Positions 16,693-24,439 of a stretch of DNA of 25,760 nucleotides are shown here, piece after piece. This DNA comes from SIG575 sp045595725 (GTDB taxonomy: Bacteria > Bacillota > Clostridia > Oscillospirales > Acutalibacteraceae): the NCBI GenBank assembly GCA_045595725.1, contig JAZOAY010000135.1, positions 1 through 25,760 of the forward strand. Reading direction: 5' to 3'. Positions within the stretch are counted from its first letter, which is position 1; every line of letters begins with the position of its first letter. Position numbers and translations under genes: made by a program. Below the pieces are notes generated by a model that was given only the letters and a program-made list of their open reading frames with translations, had not been told where the DNA came from and searched no databases.

Positions 16693-18609
16693 CTAAATTT
16701 CTTCTATTTTATTAGGCTGACTTGAGAACATCATTCTGCCGTTACGTCTGCCGTACCAGATTATTTCTTTTGCATATTCCACCCAATCCTTTGTAAAGAA
16801 AGGAGTTGAAAAACTATATGTTACCTCTTTTTCTTCAAGAGGAATATAAGCGTTACAGAGAATTGCATCAAAATAGTCTTTGAATTTATAACTGAACGGC
16901 ACTGCATAATTGTTATGCTGCGGTCTTAAAACTACTGACATCTGATACCTGAAAAGTTCATCAAGAAGTTTTTCATCTTTTATAAATCTCTTTACAAAAA
17001 CTCTCATTTCATCATAAAATTTCCCTGAATCATAAAGACAGCAAAGGAAAACCATTTCTTCAAGAGGATAAGTGATTTTCCCGAAAATATCTTTCTGGCA
17101 AACAAGTCCACCTTTTCCGTCAACAAAATTTCTCAGAACCTCTGATGTCATTTCAAACAAAGGTTTGCAAAAAGAACTTTCTTCTTCAATAAATTTATGG
17201 AGTGCGGTATAAAAATCATAGTAAGATATGTTCAATTCTTTTCTGACATACATTGCAATACATTGCATAATTCCAAAGTGATGGAAGCTCTGCACACATG
17301 TTGAAAATTCATTTGCCCTTATCCAATCTTCAACACTCATTGTATCTGTTCCCACAACAATACTTGATGCACCTGAAAGAACATCATCCATAATTTCGCA
17401 ATGATATTGGTTAAGCGAGGTTGTGACTATTTTGATTTTGTACTTTTCCATATACTCAGGACTTGCAAGAGTTGAATTAGGAAGCAATTCACAATAATAT
17501 GCACTTACTGAACTGTGTTGACCCAGTTCAAGAATTTCACAGAGCCCATGACAGAATGTGTCAAGAGTTTCACCGGGAAGACCTAAAATCAGTTCCGTAT
17601 AAGTTGATATTCCGGAGTTTCTGTAACGTGCAATCTGGTTTGCATACTGTTCTTTTGTTATATTCACTCTGCCTACATTTTCAAGAACCTGAGGCTCTAA
17701 ACTCTGCATTGCAAGAGTTGCACCCTTGCCGATGCCGTGGTCCGCAAGAAGCTTATTTATTCTGAACACCCTGTCCATTTCATTCTTTGCATAAGAAACC
17801 TGCAGACGGTTAGGATAACCTTTTGTTTCTTTAAGTTCCACCAGTTTGTTTGCTATAATTTCGTCACGTTCAAACATGCCGAAGTTTGCATCAACACAAT
17901 ATACAAATTCCATTTCATGTTCAGACATCCATTCAAGTTCTTTCAGAACTTTTTCAAGCGGGAACATACGTACCTTTGATGCAAGTTCACCCCAGTCGCA
18001 ATAACAACAATTGTAAGGACATCCTCTGTTTGTTTCAAGAACACACGAAAAACGGTACTGTGTGTCTTTCAGAATATCATCAAAAACACCTGTAAGATAT
18101 GGTGAAGGGTAATCTGAAATTGTAATTTTCTTTTCTTCTGTCTGAACGAGGTTTCCGTTTTTGTCTCTGTAAGATATGTTAGGAATTTTACTGAAATCTC
18201 CCTTTTTATCAAGGCAAAGAAGCACATCCCTGAAAGCTTCCTCACCTTTTCTGTGAACAAGAAAATCAATGAAATCATATTTTTCAAGAAATTCAGTTGT
18301 GGGAGGCACATGATGACCGCCGAACTGAACAATACAATCGGGATAAACTTCTTTCAGTTTTTTTGCGTATTCAAGATTATAGGTATAATTCCAGATAGAG
18401 TTTGAAAAACCGACAAAAGCAGGATTTTCAAGACTTGCAATACTTTCATCAATATCTTCAAGGCTGTAGATTATTCTTTTGAAATCATATTTTTCGACTA
18501 TTCTTTTATCGTCCTTGGCAAATGCCACAAGCATACCTACCGCATAAGGCAGATAATATGTGTTGCCGTAAAGGCAACTTGCCTGAACAAGATATACGTT
18601 CTTCTTCAT
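16693..18609 (-). CDS. Radical SAM enzyme with N-terminal cobalamin-binding-type domain, paralog E
   Basis: 638 residues. The Rossmann domain shows KNVYLVQAS, LPYAVGMLVAF, FVGFSNSIWNY and IVQFGGHHVPPT. The radical SAM cluster is Cys197, Cys201, Cys204 (RGCPYNCCYCDWG). VDANFGMFERDE, ELILGLPGET, VGTDTMS, FHHFGIMQC and the tail IIWYGRRNGR are conserved with the paralogs. The N-terminal domain lacks the DxHxxG signature of methionine-synthase-type cobalamin domains, as many radical SAM/B12 proteins do. It is the first of four tandem copies, 17 nt after the Fkp-like gene, and has an AAGGAAG ribosome site. This physical link to sugar activation is the main clue to its substrate. A C-methyltransferase is plausible but unproven; ring rearrangement or other radical chemistry is also possible. 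Confidence 0.87.
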   Translation of the reverse strand: MKKNVYLVQASCLYGNTYYLPYAVGMLVAFAKDDKRIVEKYDFKRIIYSLEDIDESIASLENPAFVGFSNSIWNYTYNLEYAKKLKEVYPDCIVQFGGHHVPPTTEFLEKYDFIDFLVHRKGEEAFRDVLLCLDKKGDFSKIPNISYRDKNGNLVQTEEKKITISDYPSPYLTGVFDDILKDTQYRFSCVLETNRGCPYNCCYCDWGELASKVRMFPLEKVLKELEWMSEHEMEFVYCVDANFGMFERDEIIANKLVELKETKGYPNRLQVSYAKNEMDRVFRINKLLADHGIGKGATLAMQSLEPQVLENVGRVNITKEQYANQIARYRNSGISTYTELILGLPGETLDTFCHGLCEILELGQHSSVSAYYCELLPNSTLASPEYMEKYKIKIVTTSLNQYHCEIMDDVLSGASSIVVGTDTMSVEDWIRANEFSTCVQSFHHFGIMQCIAMYVRKELNISYYDFYTALHKFIEEESSFCKPLFEMTSEVLRNFVDGKGGLVCQKDIFGKITYPLEEMVFLCCLYDSGKFYDEMRVFVKRFIKDEKLLDELFRYQMSVVLRPQHNNYAVPFSYKFKDYFDAILCNAYIPLEEKEVTYSFSTPFFTKDWVEYAKEIIWYGRRNGRMMFSSQPNKIEEI

Positions 18610-18626
18610 CTTTCAAAAACTTCCTT

Positions 18627-21074
18627 TTAGTAAGATATATCTATCTTTCTGACTTTACCCGTAATATAACCGAAATTATTTTTTATAAGATCGCTGACAC
18701 TTTCTACTGTTTCTCCCTCTTTCATCACAACAAGGAGATAACCGCCACCGCCTGCTCCGCAAATTGAAACTGCATCTGCTTTTGTTTCAAGTAAGTAAGA
18801 TGTGAGCAAGTCAATTTTTACATCTGAAACTGCAGGAGAAATTCTTTTAAGCAATTCAAAATGCCTGTTAAGATTTTCTGAAAATTCTTTGAAATCATTT
18901 TTCTCAATGCAGTGTATAACTTTTTTATTGAGTTCTTTTATTTCAGAATGTGCAAGGAGAGAGTCTTCTTTTTTTTCAAGATATCTTCCTGCAACATCGT
19001 TTACAATAAATCTTCCGAAATGTCTTTGCCCGGTAGGAACAATAATAAATCTTTCAGAAATAAATTTTTCAAATTCACGTGAAAGATTTATTTTTTTCAC
19101 ATGAGGAATTTGTTCAAAACCTGCATCTGTTGAAATTAATTTCAAGCCCTTTGTAAGCCCGCCTGTCTGGTCCTGCCAACCGCCGCCTGTTTTCATAATC
19201 TGTTCGGCAACAAAAACCATTCTGAATATTTCTTCATCGGTATATTTTTTCCCAAGTAACTCTCCGAGAACTTTAAAACAACCTCCGAGAAGTATACTGC
19301 TTACTCCCAGACCCGAGCCTTTATCAATTAAAGAAACTTCTGTTGAAAGTCTGAATCCGTCTTCAATTTCCGTGTCTTTATTTATGCCGACAGTTTCAAG
19401 AACTGCCCTGTGCAAATTAAAATCAGAAAGCTCTTCTCCCGTTTGTAACTTATCGAAAGAAAAAATCTCGCTTACTCCGTCGCTTGAAAAAACAATTTGT
19501 TTTTCCTTTATTTTTTCTGCCGTTACCTTTATAGGTTTTTCACCGTCAACGGTAACAGCCATATTAACTACTTCTCCGCCATTTTGCACACAATAGGGCA
19601 TTGCATCTGTCCATGTTCCTGAAAAATTCACTCTTACAGGCAAAGAAATTTCCGCTCTTTCTTTTTTACACACTACACTTTTAACCATGCTGTGTTCTGA
19701 AAAAAATCCGTTTAAAATTTCCTCTCGTAATTTAAGGTAATTTTCATTGACTTTATATGAGGACATATCTTTCAGATATCTGCATCTGCTAAAATAATAT
19801 TGCATGTCTGCATTTTCAGTGCAGTAAGCCATGCTCAGCTTTTCTCCTGATAACTGTGAAATAAATTTATTATAAGATTCCGTATAAGACTTTCCTCTGT
19901 AAAAACGCGGAATGTTCCACAATTCAACTCCGTCTCTGGTATCTTTCGGGTTTTCGTTAACGTCACACACCATCGTAACAAAACTTCCGTCACAAAGTTT
20001 TATACCGCAAACGGATTTTTCATCACCTATATTACAATTTTCTAAAGTAACGTCACATATAATTGAGTTTTTACCTGCTCTGCAATTCTCAAACAGACAA
20101 TTATCAAGTACGGTTCCGTTTTCTATAACAGATTTTTCATCAACAACGCTATTGAGAATAAGACTTTCTTTTTTTTCTTTTGCAAGGAAAAAAATGTTTT
20201 CAAGTGCCTCTTTCATAGAACCCATATGAATAAATTTATCTTCAATAGGTAATATTCTAAGAGAAAAAGAGGATAATTTATCATACAGCTTCTTTTTCAT
20301 TTGTCTGTGAGTTTCGTTTGAAGAATTGAAATAGTCATCATCAATTCTATTCGCAAGCAGAGCAACTATGTCGGGATAAAGATTTAAATCAACCTTGTCA
20401 CGCGACAAAACTTTTGTCACGCTTTCTTCCTTTGCAAAATTTTTGAGAACCGTACAAAGCTCATCTTTAAAATAAATAAGCCCGGTGTCTGCAAGAACAT
20501 TTTTTTCTCCGTATTTCTCACTCAGTTCTTTAAGCTTTTCAGCGCTGATTTTATGAGGATAAATATCCAGAAAACCTCTTTCGTCACGGTACATAACTCC
20601 GTGTCTTGAACCTGTATGAAAATCTGTTCTTTCTGCAACACCTGTATTATCGGTAAATTTATTTTTAATGTTTTTTGTGTTAACAGGGATATCGCTGCAA
20701 CATACAACAACTCCCGAATCAAAAAGAGAAAAAAGTTTTTTTCCCTCGTGAACAAGTAATTCAAGCAAAGAAACTGTTTTACCGTCAACATAAAGATTGG
20801 CAAAAAGCTTTCCTCTGACGGCATAACAGAAAGAGCGTTTGCTCATTCCGCCTGAGTTTATAACGAGCAGTTTTCTGCCCGTTTCGTAAAACCTTTCAAT
20901 AACCCCCAGAAGTGCACCGCCTGAACCGATTCTGCCACCGAAATCTTCATCACAAACAACAATAACGTCATCAAAACTTGCCTCTTTCATACCTGAGATA
21001 AGCTTCTCGCACAACTTTTTCTGTTCTGTTGTTCCCACCGTGACAATTACGGTTTCAGCGATGTTTTTCTTCAT
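18627..21074 (-). CDS. fkp: Bifunctional sugar-1-P guanylyltransferase/sugar kinase (Fkp-like)
   Basis: 815 residues, organised like bifunctional L-fucokinase/fucose-1-P guanylyltransferase (Bacteroides Fkp, plant FKGP), which turns free L-fucose into GDP-L-fucose in the cytosol. The N-terminal half carries the nucleotidyltransferase loop GGRIGSGGA (46-54), NSGGMSKR (73-80) and a beta-helix-like stretch (about 305-370), then WNIPRFYRGKSY. The C-terminal half is a GHMP kinase: PVRVNFSGTWTD (479-490), the ATP loop DKGSGLGVSS (584-593), GGGWQDQTGG (630-639) and ICGAGGGGY (771-779). Both halves look intact, though it is shorter than Bacteroides Fkp (about 950). The ATG at 21074 lies 9 nt from AGAGGT and the gene overlaps the GT2 gene by 20 nt. 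No fucose uptake or isomerase gene is in the window, so another sugar such as a heptose is possible. Confidence 0.85.
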   Translation of the reverse strand: MKKNIAETVIVTVGTTEQKKLCEKLISGMKEASFDDVIVVCDEDFGGRIGSGGALLGVIERFYETGRKLLVINSGGMSKRSFCYAVRGKLFANLYVDGKTVSLLELLVHEGKKLFSLFDSGVVVCCSDIPVNTKNIKNKFTDNTGVAERTDFHTGSRHGVMYRDERGFLDIYPHKISAEKLKELSEKYGEKNVLADTGLIYFKDELCTVLKNFAKEESVTKVLSRDKVDLNLYPDIVALLANRIDDDYFNSSNETHRQMKKKLYDKLSSFSLRILPIEDKFIHMGSMKEALENIFFLAKEKKESLILNSVVDEKSVIENGTVLDNCLFENCRAGKNSIICDVTLENCNIGDEKSVCGIKLCDGSFVTMVCDVNENPKDTRDGVELWNIPRFYRGKSYTESYNKFISQLSGEKLSMAYCTENADMQYYFSRCRYLKDMSSYKVNENYLKLREEILNGFFSEHSMVKSVVCKKERAEISLPVRVNFSGTWTDAMPYCVQNGGEVVNMAVTVDGEKPIKVTAEKIKEKQIVFSSDGVSEIFSFDKLQTGEELSDFNLHRAVLETVGINKDTEIEDGFRLSTEVSLIDKGSGLGVSSILLGGCFKVLGELLGKKYTDEEIFRMVFVAEQIMKTGGGWQDQTGGLTKGLKLISTDAGFEQIPHVKKINLSREFEKFISERFIIVPTGQRHFGRFIVNDVAGRYLEKKEDSLLAHSEIKELNKKVIHCIEKNDFKEFSENLNRHFELLKRISPAVSDVKIDLLTSYLLETKADAVSICGAGGGGYLLVVMKEGETVESVSDLIKNNFGYITGKVRKIDISY

Positions 21075-21828
21075 TCAACAAGTACCTCTTAGGTGTAAAT
21101 CTGATTCTCAACGCAGTAGTACAAAAACTTATTGCCAATCTAAGCATAAACAAAACATTCACACTTGATTTACCATCTGTTCGCTTTTTGTATGTTGTAG
21201 GGATTTCTTCGTATTCAATACCAACTCTCAATGGTTTTAACGTATATTCATGTATGAATGTTGAAGGTCTGTCAAATTTTATTTTTTTGTATACACAAAG
21301 GGGATATATCTGATAAGCCGAAAAAGCATCCTTTGCTTTTATGTTAAACAGCAGTGCAACAAATTTATTCATAGCTCTGCTACCTATTTCATGAATAATA
21401 CCATAGCCCTCAATTGTAGATTCACTAAGCCATTTAGACGCACAGATTATTCTTTCTGGATGAGCTTTTGCTTTTTCTATAAAAGCACTTATGTTGTCAG
21501 GATTTGTTTCCATATCTGCACCCATAATAACAAAATGTGAACTTTCAACCAACGATGGGAGTTCATAAATACATTTCAAGCTGTCATTTTCCCTCTGAAT
21601 ATAAAGTTCAACCTTTCTGTCCGTGCTCTCATCAATCAACTTTTTTGCTTCAAAATACCCAAGACAATTTTTAGACTTCGCTACAATAACGATCTTTTTC
21701 AAATCGACATCACAACAATTTTTTCTAATTTCTTCAACAGTTTTTCTCAGTAATTCTGTTTCATTTATTGTAAGCACAAAAATAGTAAGTGATTCAAATC
21801 TAAGAATATTTTCGCTCATATTAATCAT
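21055..21828 (-). CDS. Family 2 glycosyltransferase, polyprenyl-phosphate sugar synthase-like
   Basis: 257 residues with a GT-A fold of the dolichol/polyprenyl-phosphate mannosyltransferase type. It has an N-terminal strand LTIFVLTINE, the acidic metal/nucleotide motif GADMETNP (103-110) and an acceptor-side block DAFSAYQIYP (167-176). HEYTLKPLRVG with YEEIPTTYKKRTDGKSS (193-222) matches the end of such enzymes. No transmembrane helix follows, so it would be cytosolic or peripheral. By family it would move a sugar from a nucleotide onto a lipid phosphate. The start is ATG 21828, one base after the stop of the upstream membrane gene; ATG 21819 is an alternative. Position next to the Fkp-like gene suggests, but does not prove, use of its product. 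Confidence 0.82.
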   Translation of the reverse strand: MINMSENILRFESLTIFVLTINETELLRKTVEEIRKNCCDVDLKKIVIVAKSKNCLGYFEAKKLIDESTDRKVELYIQRENDSLKCIYELPSLVESSHFVIMGADMETNPDNISAFIEKAKAHPERIICASKWLSESTIEGYGIIHEIGSRAMNKFVALLFNIKAKDAFSAYQIYPLCVYKKIKFDRPSTFIHEYTLKPLRVGIEYEEIPTTYKKRTDGKSSVNVLFMLRLAISFCTTALRIRFTPKRYLLNEEKHR

Positions 21829-21829
21829 C

Positions 21830-22870
21830 TCAAATATTCAAAATGAAGCCTGCAATATTATCAACGTCTTCATAAAAAATTCTCGCAGCAAGGTAAAAAA
21901 ACAAAACTACAACAGAAATAAAAACAAGCAAATGTTTTTCTATTATACTATTTACTTTCGAAAGCGATTTTTTTGCATCTTCATTTCCACTGTTTATCAT
22001 TGAAAATACTGCGATAGGAACAATATAGTTTGCTGTATATAAGTTATCAGTTCCACCCCGAGCAAATCCTACTATCGAAAAGGCATAACCGATAACAACA
22101 GCTGCACAAGTAAGATAAGGAGCATATGAATCATTTTTATCTTTACTCTTGAATATACCCTTGAAAAAGTAGATTCCGAAAACAGCTGTAGGAACAAGAA
22201 AAACGAAAATTAAAATATTCTCATAATCAATATGCTTGTAATAAATATGTTCAAAGAAAGTATATTTTTTTACAAAACTTTCAAATGCAGAATATTTTTC
22301 TGTAAGCATATTTCCGATAGACATTCCAACTGCTATGCTTATCACAGAAAGAACAAGCATGACGATTTTCTTTGTGCTTTTAAATGTGTTTTCTATACCA
22401 CCTATAAAATATATCATAAGTGCCGGTATTACAAAAACGTAAATTGCGTTTTGTGCAAGAATACATGAGGCAAGAAGAAAAACTATGAGGTTTATTTCAT
22501 TAAGTATGGCGTTTTTTTTCTTTAATGAAATGAGAATAAAAGCCAGTCCAAGATTTGCAATAAAAAGTACAATACAGTCAACCTGCTTTGCAAAAAATAA
22601 TGGTTCTGCAATTAGAAGTACTGAAATAACAGAAACAAGGCTACCAAACTTCTTATTGAGTTTTGTTATAACAAGTGAAGCTAGAACAGCAAAAAGTACC
22701 AGCAATACAATAAGGGCAATGTTTTCATAAGACATGTTGAAACTTAATTTATACATATCTTCAATACCCAAATAATTTCTGTTTGAAAGCAACAATGTTC
22801 TTAAAAGGAAAAACAAAAATGTTAGTACGATCATGCTTTTAAATTTTTTAGTTTCTTTTAAATTCTCCAT
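21830..22870 (-). CDS. Polytopic membrane protein, possible GT-C-like, second gene of operon
   Basis: 346 residues, mostly hydrophobic, with roughly nine or ten membrane segments from residue ~13 to ~340. I recognise no family. After the first helix a short outer loop holds an acidic pair (Glu37-Asp38 in NYLGIEDMYK), the place where GT-C glycosyltransferases carry catalytic acids, but this is weak evidence alone. The ATG at 22870 is preferred: AGGA lies 10 nt upstream. A GTG at 22879 would add three residues. It follows the first membrane gene by 18 nt and its stop is one base before the GT2 start. Alternatives are a glycan flippase, a polymerase or an unrelated transporter. The operon context argues for surface-glycan work. 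Confidence 0.75.
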   Translation of the reverse strand: MENLKETKKFKSMIVLTFLFFLLRTLLLSNRNYLGIEDMYKLSFNMSYENIALIVLLVLFAVLASLVITKLNKKFGSLVSVISVLLIAEPLFFAKQVDCIVLFIANLGLAFILISLKKKNAILNEINLIVFLLASCILAQNAIYVFVIPALMIYFIGGIENTFKSTKKIVMLVLSVISIAVGMSIGNMLTEKYSAFESFVKKYTFFEHIYYKHIDYENILIFVFLVPTAVFGIYFFKGIFKSKDKNDSYAPYLTCAAVVIGYAFSIVGFARGGTDNLYTANYIVPIAVFSMINSGNEDAKKSLSKVNSIIEKHLLVFISVVVLFFYLAARIFYEDVDNIAGFILNI

Positions 22871-22888
22871 TTTCCTCACATCCTATAA

Positions 22889-24115
22889 TTAAAAAATTGC
22901 TGATACGTAACACATTAAATATAAAACTACCATTATTGACAGCATAAGATGTTTTTTACCAAACATCTTCACCTCATTACATGTTTTGACTATTGCAGGC
23001 TGGTTTTTCACTACAAAATAAACCACAAGTCCTGCTTGAGCTAATATATTGTTTAGTAAAAATCTTCCAAGTTCCCAAGAGGTAACCAATAGCGGTATCG
23101 TAATAACAGGGGAAATTGCACAAAGAAAATAGATGAACTTTTGAAATTTATTTTTTTCAGTCTTAATAGTTTTTTTCCAAAAAATACCAAGTAAAACATA
23201 GATAGGAATTATCGCAATTATAATATTCAAGAAAGTCCTAGTCCCCATCCCCCAATACTTAAAAAAAGAATTCGAGACGGTTGATAAAATTTCATTAAAG
23301 GGAAGAAAATAATCGACGAGCCACAAATCAAAACTCTCGCGTGTTGATTCATCAATTTCACCTGCATAGCGAGCAAAATAATAATCAGCCATTTCAGTTG
23401 CGCTTTCAAAACCCACCCATTTTTCGGAAACAACTGCAAAAATTGCAACAGCAATAATTGACATATACGTTATGCCACAGATAATTCCGTTTTTGGCAGA
23501 AAATCCGTTCGAGTAGAACTCCTGAAGAAGAATAATTGTAATCAAAATCATATTCGTGAAAATAAATACAGGGCTAACCATTGTTGCAAGTGTACATATA
23601 AACGGTACTATCCATTTACCTATCTTTGTATCTGCTATATAAACAGAAAACAAAGTCAGTGCCCATACAAGCTTATCCAGCTTCATGTCCATGTAATAGA
23701 ATTTATACGGCATGGGTATCATAAAAATCATAACTACGACAAAGAGAACTATCGGCAACCTTTCTTTGTCGAATCTAACGTTACATATAGCTTTACCTAC
23801 ACAAAGGGACATCCCAAGCATAAGCAACACTGAGAAACCTGTCATAACCCAACGGGTCAGGTCATCCGAAACTGTATCTGCAAACCAACTTATAACTTCA
23901 CCCACCAGACCTCGTGAAATATAACCATGGTCGTAAGTATAAAGATAGTGAATAAGATAATAATCCTGTGCATGAGGCATAAGTTTTGCCAGAATACAAT
24001 AAAGAAGATATCCTCCGAAAACTATAAACGGAAAAATATAACAGGCAACAGCCGATGAAAAAATTCCCGTGTTCGGAAAAAGATCTTTTTTTGTATTTTT
24101 TTTAGTAAAAAGCAT
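22889..24115 (-). CDS. Polytopic membrane protein with YDHGYISRG loop, first gene of operon
   Basis: 408 residues with about ten or eleven hydrophobic segments. The first outer loop contains YDHGYISRGLVGE (61-73) and a further charged loop (ESATEMADYYFARYAGEIDE) lies mid-protein. I cannot name a family; the size and early outer-loop acid (Asp62) are compatible with a GT-C type glycosyltransferase or a glycan polymerase. The ATG at 24115 has an excellent GGGAGGG site 8 nt upstream. An in-frame ATG at 24142 lies upstream of that site with no site of its own and is rejected. It is the first gene after the promoter at 24158-24186 and leads the eight-gene operon. Confidence 0.77.
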   Translation of the reverse strand: MLFTKKNTKKDLFPNTGIFSSAVACYIFPFIVFGGYLLYCILAKLMPHAQDYYLIHYLYTYDHGYISRGLVGEVISWFADTVSDDLTRWVMTGFSVLLMLGMSLCVGKAICNVRFDKERLPIVLFVVVMIFMIPMPYKFYYMDMKLDKLVWALTLFSVYIADTKIGKWIVPFICTLATMVSPVFIFTNMILITIILLQEFYSNGFSAKNGIICGITYMSIIAVAIFAVVSEKWVGFESATEMADYYFARYAGEIDESTRESFDLWLVDYFLPFNEILSTVSNSFFKYWGMGTRTFLNIIIAIIPIYVLLGIFWKKTIKTEKNKFQKFIYFLCAISPVITIPLLVTSWELGRFLLNNILAQAGLVVYFVVKNQPAIVKTCNEVKMFGKKHLMLSIMVVLYLMCYVSAIF

Positions 24116-24157
24116 CTTAATTTCCCTCCCAAAAATATACATACTGATACAGACTTA

Positions 24158-24186
24158 ATGATACCACAAATGTACATCAAAGTCAA
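24158..24186 (-). promoter_or_regulatory. Sigma-A promoter of the eight-gene glycan/radical SAM operon
   Basis: On the minus strand TTGACT (24186-24181), a 17-nt spacer and TATCAT (24163-24158) each match consensus at five of six bases. Transcription would start near 24151, about 36 nt before the ATG at 24115. Gaps through the next eight genes are at most 34 nt and no terminator was found until 10871-10911, so one transcript of about 13 kb is expected. No operator-like repeat was noticed around it. Confidence 0.75.
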
Positions 24187-24209
24187 TAGAAACACTTGGT
24201 ACATAACAA

Positions 24210-24239
24210 AAACCTCAGCACCTACCAGTGCTGAGGTTT
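24210..24239 (-). terminator. Terminator of the oadB-oadG transcript
   Basis: AAACCTCAGCAC (24210-24221) and GTGCTGAGGTTT (24228-24239) form a perfect 12-bp stem with a 6-nt loop. On the minus strand the stem runs into five T residues. It begins 16 nt past the stop of the small membrane gene and ends 24 nt before the next promoter's -35. Confidence 0.9.
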
Positions 24240-24254
24240 AACTCGATTTAAAAA

Positions 24255-24425
24255 TTATTCGTCGTCTTCGTCTTCTTCTCTTTTTTTCTTCATTTCTGCA
24301 ATTTTTTCAGGTACATTATTGAGAAGATAAACAACACCTACAATAATTGCAGTTACAAGGAATATTCCGCCGTAACCAAGGCCGATATTGGGAAGTGCAT
24401 CTAAAAAGTTCTGTACATTAAACAT
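24255..24425 (-). CDS. 56-residue OadG-like membrane peptide
   Basis: The ATG at 24425 follows AAGGAGG by 9 nt. The product has one membrane segment (about residues 17-36, GYGGIFLVTAIIVGVVYLL) and a strongly charged tail (KKKREEDEDDE). The size, single helix and acidic tail resemble the small gamma/delta subunits of Na+-pumping decarboxylases, which hold the membrane and biotin parts together. It lies 14 nt after the beta-subunit gene and before the terminator at 24210-24239. Such sequences are too short and variable for a firm family call, so the link rests on context. No alpha subunit or biotin carrier gene lies in the window. Confidence 0.75.
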   Translation of the reverse strand: MFNVQNFLDALPNIGLGYGGIFLVTAIIVGVVYLLNNVPEKIAEMKKKREEDEDDE

Positions 24426-24439
24426 TTTCAATTACCTCC

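Noticed and set aside
10891..18609. Long plus-strand open frames opposite the radical SAM genes
   Set aside because: They mirror the coding strand, have no ribosome sites and give Cys/Phe/Ser-rich products typical of antisense shadows.
24116..24142. Upstream ATG (24142) as the start of the first membrane protein
   Set aside because: The GGGAGGG ribosome site lies downstream of it and serves the ATG at 24115.
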